A stretch of DNA of 64,000 bases from Numida meleagris (taxonomy: Eukaryota > Chordata > Aves > Galliformes > Numididae): NCBI RefSeq assembly GCF_002078875.1, contig NC_034414.1:17641471-17705470 (forward strand), written 5' to 3'. A program made the translations under genes and the position numbers. Positions 56,986-64,000 of the stretch are shown here, piece after piece. A model generated the notes under the pieces. That model made no database searches, was not told the origin of the DNA, and saw only the letters and a list, made by a program, of their open reading frames with translations. How positions within the stretch are numbered: position 1 is the stretch's first letter; each line of letters opens with the position of its first letter.

Positions 56986-59000
56986 GTAAGTTTTTGAGGC
57001 TTATTTCCAAGAGATGAGGCTATACTGGACAGTTGCTTTAACCTGAAAGAACAGGCTATTTCTGGATATATATAACACATTTGGTCCCCTTGCCATTATA
57101 CTTTAAAGGTTTTCTCTTCGTAGCTGATTTCTATTAGTACAAAAAGAGGTGCAGTGTATCCCTGGATTTGAGGAAGGACATATATGTACTCAACCAATTG
57201 AAAGCAGCCAACAGAAAGTGGATGTTCATAGACATGTGCTGGAAGCCTTGAATTTTTGCTAGTGAAACATCGTTTATCATTACAGAATAGCTGTGTTTCA
57301 CACAGGTGAGAGGGATGGAGCCAGGGAAAATCAAAAGCTCTAGCTATGACACACTGTGCTGCATTTGAAAAAGAATGAATGCAATGTAGAGAAACAAGAG
57401 TCCAGAACTGTCCCATGTATGAGAAGTCTCCTGGTAAAAGACATTGTTTGTACTAGGGAAAGGGCAAGATGATTCAGTTTCTCAAGGTCTGTCTTCGTAA
57501 CGCAGATAATAAAGAATGATTTTGGTCTCCAGTCCTTTTCCCCTATATGATCAGCAAGCTGTCCAAGACCGGACTGTATCTTCACTAGATGTGCATACAG
57601 TGCTTAGTGTGGATGGCTCTCAGTCTCAAATGTGGCCTCTAGGCACAAGGGTATTACAAAAATAATTAACTGAGAATGTGTATTTGTTTAGTTAATTGTA
57701 ATAACTTCAGACAGGATATTGTACCTAATTTTAGCTTAGTGTAAGTCAGTTCACATTCATTAATTGGTCTGCTCTTTCCCACCCTCTTGCTTGTGACAAT
57801 ATTGGTTCACAAGCAGGATGTCAACACGCACATGGTGTTTTCTATTGTTGTGGGTTTTTTTTTTCCCTGTGAAATGAGCAGGTGAGGATTCCTTACTGCC
57901 TGAAAGTTAACTGGCTTAGAGCATATCTTAGATATACACAATTCTTCTCAGCCTGTGAAGATGCTGGAGGACTTAATACAACTAAATAACTTCGGGAAGA
58001 ACTCCTTAATTGCTAAGAGGAGTGCTGAATGCCTGCTGAATCCCCTTCACAGAGGCATCTTCCTGTGCCTCACTATCACAGTGTCTTCATCTTACTCTCA
58101 CAGAACCACATTTTATTTTCCTGGAGAAAATCATATGAAAGTACAAAGCAGTGATTCAGCAACCAATGAAGCCAAGCAAAATTATTTATTTGGCCACAAA
58201 AAGGATAAGGACCCTTCCCGTGTCTTCTGAGCACTTTCTCTCAATGCCCAAGCATCCTCAGCCTCAGCTGTGTTTTCATATCTTAAGATGTTCTTAGCAC
58301 CTGAGATGTTTTCACTTCTGTGACATATGGGCGTATATTCTGTTTAGTTCAGAACGATCGCTAGAATGCTTGATTGCTATTTGGTGCTAAATATTAACAT
58401 AGCTTTCCAGAAAGCTGTCTGGTATGCTGGAAGTCTAAGGAAACTCATCTTTTGAGAGTACATTATCATAAAGCTTAACTGAAGATCAATCATGTGGTTC
58501 CTAGTAGCATCCCAGTTTCTTGTGAAGTTGCTTTTTCTTTTTTAAAAAGAATTCAATGAATTTTCCTCTCCAAGTGTTCAGCAACCTAAACGTTACATAG
58601 AGACATCAGAAGTCTTTAATGCAGGTTTTCAGAGTAAATGAAACCTTTTTTCAGTGTGGTTGCCTTTGTAATAACAGTCTTCTTATTTGTTGGATACTTA
58701 TGTAACATAAGATGAAAAGACATTTTATAGCCTTCTGGCAAGAGGACTTAAAATTAACAGCATACCTGTGGCTGCCCTAAGCCAGGGAGGGAGTCATTTT
58801 CAGGCCATGGGAAAACTGCAGTTTTGCATCCTTCACTTCTTCTGACCTACTGGTATTCAGTATTTCCATAGGCTTGTTTTTCATGAAAGCATCGTCGTGC
58901 ACACAAAGAAAAACTAAGTAATTGATCCTGATGAAAGAACGGAGGCCGAGGTGGTATGGGATAACTGTCACCCATTAACATCTCCTCAAAGAAGGTGGTT
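56986..59000. other. Non-coding, nothing recognised
   Basis: Frames of 81-106 codons on the minus strand (57096-57585) and 91 codons on + (57955-58230), motif-free. A strong donor-like CAG|GTGAGG at 57889-57896 has no clear upstream acceptor. Confidence 0.5.
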
Positions 59001-59009
59001 TTTTAACTT

Positions 59010-59905
59010 ATTCTCTCATTTTATATTTTCGTGCCTGGCTGAGGCCTGGTGTCGCACGCGGCTGGCTGGCTGTGTGCAGGAGCCACGAGGCCAGTTCACT
59101 CTGGCAACTAATCCAAGGCCATGCAGTGCCCGCTCCAGCCTGAATTGCAGCCTGCAAGGCAATGTGGCCATGTCCTGCAGCAGTCCTGGGCAGGCAGCCT
59201 GTGCCAACCCTAGGTAGGGTGCTTTGTTCTGCAAAACAGTTGATGGCTTTCATGTTTCCTCCCTGTCGATACGCAGAAAGGAAAACCACAAAACGATAGT
59301 GATCTGGGGTTTGGTCTCACCCGTACCGGGCTGGCGGCCGTGCCATCCCTTTCACTTTGGCTGAGCTGCCCCACCACTCTTTGGGCTGGGCCTTCAAACA
59401 GATGTGAACTTGATCAGCATCAAGCCCAATCCTTTTCATGCCCATTCTTGCTGTGAATATTTGTTTTCCCTTGCACGTTTCCACCTGGAACCTGACTACC
59501 TCCTTGCAAAGTTTTGTTATTTAAAATTAAACTGACAATTGTTTTCAAAAAGATAATTACTCTCCATCAGAAGTGCAGAATGCTGCTAATCCCCAGTGAA
59601 GCTCACCCAGCGTTTCCTCCTCACCGTGCAAGCACATCACCTTGGCTGTGTCCTAGGGCTCCCCAGCGCTCGTGTGGCAGACCGTGGGCCCTCCCGGCCG
59701 TGGCTCTTCTCGCCCCCACCCGCATTGGGGAGGGATGTGCAGCAGCAGCAGCACGCGGAAGGGGCAGCTTATGTGGGAGACATGTCGGGACTTCAGCCAC
59801 AATCCTGCCTGGAAGAACAAATCTGCCCTCCTAAAAGCCCCATGAGATCTGCCGTGGCCCCAGGTGGGGCTCCTAGCGGGCTAACGCTAGCGCTCCCACG
59901 CCAGG
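59010..59905. other. GC-rich, CpG-enriched patches
   Basis: Two patches (about 59040-59340 and 59610-59905) are visibly richer in GC and CpG than the surrounding DNA, for example 'gtcgcacgcggctggc' and 'ccctcccggccgtggc'. Overlapping frames on both strands are a by-product. CpG density is lower than at 49970-50215. It may be a weak CpG island or a GC-biased patch. Confidence 0.3.
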
Positions 59906-62900
59906 CAAGCTAGGCTTCTTCAGCCTTCAGACTGTCAGAGCCTTTTCTCTCAGCAGCAACAATTACCAACAACACTAGAGATGGCGGTGGTATTAGATCT
60001 GAGGATGACTCATCGCTGAACCAGCCCTGTCAAGCAAGATAAATACAATTTAGTTGTTAGCTAATCTATTTTTGTTTGTGTTCTCAATTCACCCAGGACA
60101 ATGATTACATTGCAGTCTATCATGCTAGCATTAAGGATATTTTGCTACAATGTGCTTAGCTTTGTAAAGCGAGCGTTTATGAATACAATAGCCGTATTTG
60201 TCTGTCAATATTACTTCATTGCTGACATACCGCACATCAGGTTTCTGTGGCATGGCAGAGACCTGCGTAGTAAAATATTTTGGATTTGGGGGAGTTAAGA
60301 TATGGAAAGGCACCGTTTAATTTACCAGCATTTAAGAACTGAGAAATTTCACCTCAGAAATACTTTTCCTATCTGTCATCTGCCAGTTTGTCGTTCCTTC
60401 ATTTCTACAACTAAAACCTATGGCTTAATACTGCATTGAACCAGATTTGGACTTTGTCACAATCTGACCCGAGAAGAAAAGCTGACAGGCTGCTTTGAGT
60501 GGGCTTGTAGGATGCTTTGGCACTTCCATGCTGAGCTTTATCAGTGCCCAGATCAGCTCTCAAGGTGCTCAGTGCCTCCCAAACCCTCCTCCTGAAACAA
60601 TCCAGGCTTTGGTATGGCTTTGCATTCAAGTTATTTATTTTCATTGTATTTCCTCTCCCTTTGTTTTTGTTTTTGTTTAGCACTCACTTAGCCCTTGGGA
60701 AAGCTATTTATGGAAATTTAAAATTTTCATGATAAAGAAAGTGTTTTGCAATTAGAACTGGAGGAAACCATTGATCTCGATAACAGGGTGAGAAACTTTC
60801 TCACTTGCAAGGTTGGTGAATCCATTAGCAATTGCCAAACTCTGCAAAACAGTAAATAAGCAAAGATGCACGGTGAGAAGGAGGTGAAAAGTGTAATAAA
60901 AAATGCTGGTTTTCTCTGTTTGACTTTCTTGCCAAGTTGGCGTACCAGAGAAGACATTTGCCAGCTGTCATATCTGAAGACTCAACTAAAAGATCTCGCT
61001 ACACTCAGTTCACGATCAAGTCTTTCTTTTTCTCAGAATGAGCCAGATAACTGATTATTTTGTGCTCACTGAGAAAAAAAAAAAATGGTGGCTTTGCAAT
61101 ATTTCATCCGACATACTGCAATAATCAAGATTTCTGCTGCTTCTCCCGAAACTGACTACAATATTCTGCTGAAAAGTCTCAAACAAAAATATTAGGAATA
61201 AACTTTCAATACTTTGGAACCCAGGCAGTTGTGGACACCTTTCAGGAGAGGCACTAAACACAGGCTTACTGTCCATCGTTACGCTTGTTGTTTGCTGTGG
61301 TCCTTGAGGTTGCTTCTTGTACTTCCAGTGATTGTAAGACACTCTTGCAGAGCCCACTGGTTAACTGTGATAGGTTAAACAAGCTGCTAAGTGCTGTGGG
61401 AAACTATTGCGAAGATACTTAACAGACTGATACACTACGCCATGTCTATAACCTCTTTCCATCTGATAGTGCTGTCGTTTTGTATGGGCTGTGTGGGAGG
61501 GAGCCTGTTGCCCCGACCTGAGCTCATGCCACATTTCTCAGGCAGATGGTTCTGTCTCTCCGATGTAACCTGCAGGCTAAACAAGGCTCACGGGAGGAAA
61601 ACGTGTGAAGTAATTTCCATCCCCCCTCTTCCAAATACGTAACACCGTTGCACTGCTTGTCAGCTACATTTTGAGACAATAGTTTTATTTTTCTCGTCTA
61701 TAACATCAGGTATTATTATCACTATCATTACTATTATTACATATTATTTCAACCAGTCTGAAACTGCATACCTGTATGCAATTGCATCTGAAACACTTAG
61801 CTGAGATGAGATAACCACCATGCATGAGGCTCAGCCAGCTGGAGCGAGGGGGCAGAGGACTTGCAAAGAAGAGCTGGCATGGCGCATGTGAAGAGCATGT
61901 TAAATGTGTCAGCTTCCTTCGCTGGAAGAGCAGGAAAGAAGATCCAACCTGAGCCCAGGACCAGGCTTTCTGGGTGAGAAGCACAGGAGCACCTGTGCCT
62001 GTGTCTGAGGGGCATTTCCAGCGCTGAGTCCCTGGGCTGTGCGGCTGAAATTTGGCAGCAGCCACTGCCAGAGACCGAGTAGCAAACTTGACCCCAAAGC
62101 GGTGTAACAGACCTCTGGCCTTATCCTTACCCAACTCCAACGCCTGTCTGCACTTGAACTAAATGTTGAAAAAGTGGTGTTTCCTGAGAGCATTGTGAGG
62201 AGCCTGAAGGGCTGGCTACCAGGCATGCAGGGAGAGCCAAAAGCTGGCCTGGCCACTCTCCTTATCTCCAGACTGATAGCATCAAAGGTCTCAGCCTGTC
62301 CTGGTTGGCGGCTGGTTCTTGCCAGGCAGCAAATGGCTTGTGAAAGTGCTTAAGCTTAGATTTCAGGTGGGTTTTTGCACTGACACACTCACTATGGAAG
62401 CATCCCACTTACTGAGGACTGGATCCAGTGTAGGATTTGGGGATATGAAGAACAAATGCCTCAAGAGGAAAGTGGTTATAAACCACCAGTGGCAGCTGCC
62501 CATGCTGCATCAGCAGCTTTCTGTGGAAGATCCCACAGGTGTCTGTATGAGAGCTCCAGGGAAACCTATGGAATGAATCCAAGGTAAAGGAAGGTAACTT
62601 TCTGATATAAATGAAATTAACACATTTTCACCCACATTTTTGCTTTTCATTAAAATGGATCCAGCTGTGGAAGCACCAGTGAGGAAGAATGTGACCTCAG
62701 GTCCCTGTTAGAGGGGTGGGAGCAATTGTAGTAAGGAGAAATCGATGCAAGACCTTTTATGTCCAACACAGGCTATAAATTATGGACCTAGGCAGATAAA
62801 GCGTTTATAAAAGTCACACTTGCAGAGCCACGGTGAAGAGATAACAAAGGAAAACCACACCAAAGTCCCAGTTCTTCAGCACTTACAAGCTTAATTAAAG

Positions 62901-64000
62901 GGTAATGTAATCAATCTGGTGATTAATCATAAACTTTTTATTGAAGGAGAACAGTAGACATTCCTACCAAAGGCTCCAGCGCCCATTTTGCTATCAGTCT
63001 GTCTAACTTCATCACACGGAATCCTTCCTGCTCTGAAATAGCTTCATGGGCACCTGTGGGCTTACATCAAGATAACATCAGCCCAAGGAGAAAACCACAA
63101 GATATTCTAATGCCTACCTGGAGTCAAATAAATGGATTCAAATCCATATTCCTACAGGGAGATAAGAAATCTGAACGGCATCAGTAGCGCACAGCATTGT
63201 ATGCATAAACTACACGTTCCTTCAGGATATTAAACTTGCAGTCCCTGAGGGGAGGGCATGAATTACCACCGCTCCCAGCAGTGCACAGGGCGGCACGAGG
63301 GACGTCAGCAAGGGACACTGCCGCTCATCCTGCTGCACCACACCGCCAGTGTAGGCAGTGGAGGTTCTGTTAAAGATGGGGCGATCGCCTGCCACAACCA
63401 GCAAGGAAAAAGTGGCTGAGAGTTTGTGGAGTTTGTGTATTCAGATCCCTGCGGGAGGATGGGAACAGCCTCTTCAATCCCTCCTCCAGGATCCTGGCTT
63501 TACTGCAAGAACCCAGCCACGAAGCTAAGCCCGTCTGTTTACCAACGTAACAGTCAGAGCAAGAACTTACATCATACTGGTGCAAACAAAGCCTGGGGGG
63601 AAAATACCTCTAACTTAAAGTATATTCTGATGTAAGAGCAAGCCGCATCTCAGGGTCCCTTTGTAATAAACTCCCACGCTGGAGCCTTAAGCATTAATGG
63701 TCTGTGAAAGTTATTATTTGATGTTTTCAGCATTGAATTTTGTTCTGACAGGACTTTATGATGTGTATTACAGAAAAAAATACTGTTAACCTAATCATAT
63801 TAATACCAAATCTTTGTAATATAATAGCCTCAAACATTTTGAGCAAGGCATAACCTGACTTCTCATAAATACAGAAAGACAAAAGTTTTAATGATGTTAC
63901 TTTCCTACTGCTTCCCCAGGTCTATCTGTTAGAGTCACTAAGACCAAGGGCCATCATTTCTCTTTTTTACAGACCGAACAGTGGAAAAGATGCTTGGCTT
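59906..64000. other. Non-coding; GC-richer patches near 61.8-62.3 and 63.2-63.5 kb
   Basis: No gene or dispersed repeat recognised. 60040-60420 is repeat-free and lacks obvious frames, resembling conserved non-coding DNA only loosely. Minus frames of 144 and 115 codons at 61706-62256 overlap each other. An ATT-rich run is at 61709-61747. The right edge (63640-64000) is plain AT-rich DNA. Confidence 0.45.
61709..61747. repeat. (ATT)/(ATC) trinucleotide-rich run
   Basis: 'tattattatcactatcatta' followed by 'ctattattacatattatt'. Interrupted trinucleotide repeat. Confidence 0.65.

Noticed and set aside
61706..62256. Minus frames of 144 and 115 codons
   Set aside because: Two different frames open over the same GC-rich patch, no motif, and one ends in a trinucleotide repeat (Asn/Asp/Ser run).

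Overview
This window looks like gene-poor nuclear DNA from a bird, most probably a galliform such as chicken. The main evidence is five fragments of CR1 LINE 3' ends (around 470, 31.35, 34.4, 49.54 and 55.5 kb), several carrying the avian-type tail and the 'tggtttagtgggca'-like block common in chicken CR1 copies. Fossil repeats typical of old amniote genomes are also present: one clear MIR SINE, two weaker MIR-like stretches, and several hairpin MITE-like pieces of a type seen in turtles, crocodilians and birds. There are no Alu-like or L1-like elements, no bacterial gene organisation, no CRISPR array and no tRNA or rRNA gene that I can recognise. The assignment rests on recalled repeat consensus, not on a search. 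| No protein-coding gene can be called with confidence. Every open frame is short (longest 184 codons) and none reads as a family I recognise. The best coding-like candidate is a minus-strand frame at 41488-41892 that opens directly after an acceptor-like site. Six or so exon-shaped segments (acceptor, short body, donor) can be picked out, the cleanest being 17522-17655 and 22765-22849 on + and 8807-8850 on -. They are mostly non-coding and would fit a lncRNA or untranslated exons, but long non-genic DNA contains many such decoys. | Layout: 0-9 kb is AT-rich with a CR1 at the left end, a fossil MITE at 2.8 kb, an AT-rich homeodomain-core-rich stretch at 4.6-5.2 kb and a perfect CRE palindrome at 7.4 kb. 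9-28 kb is mostly featureless, with a 33-bp minisatellite at 9.5 kb and the + strand exon candidates. 28-38.6 kb holds simple repeats, two CR1 pieces, the MIR and two hAT-like termini. 38.6-49 kb holds weaker MIR and MITE pieces, the coding-like candidate and a CACCTG-rich block at 44.3 kb. From about 49 kb rightwards GC-rich patches become frequent: a CpG-island-like segment at 49.97-50.21 kb, a GC-box/ETS-like site and the longest frame at 53.7-54.4 kb, and GC patches at 54.8-55.1, 59.0-59.9, 61.8-62.3 and 63.2-63.5 kb. This suggests the right part approaches a more gene-rich or transcribed domain. | No genes here can be said to work together. The most useful reading is a gene desert or a very long intron with candidate regulatory elements and possible non-coding transcription. 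No previously undescribed system is evident.
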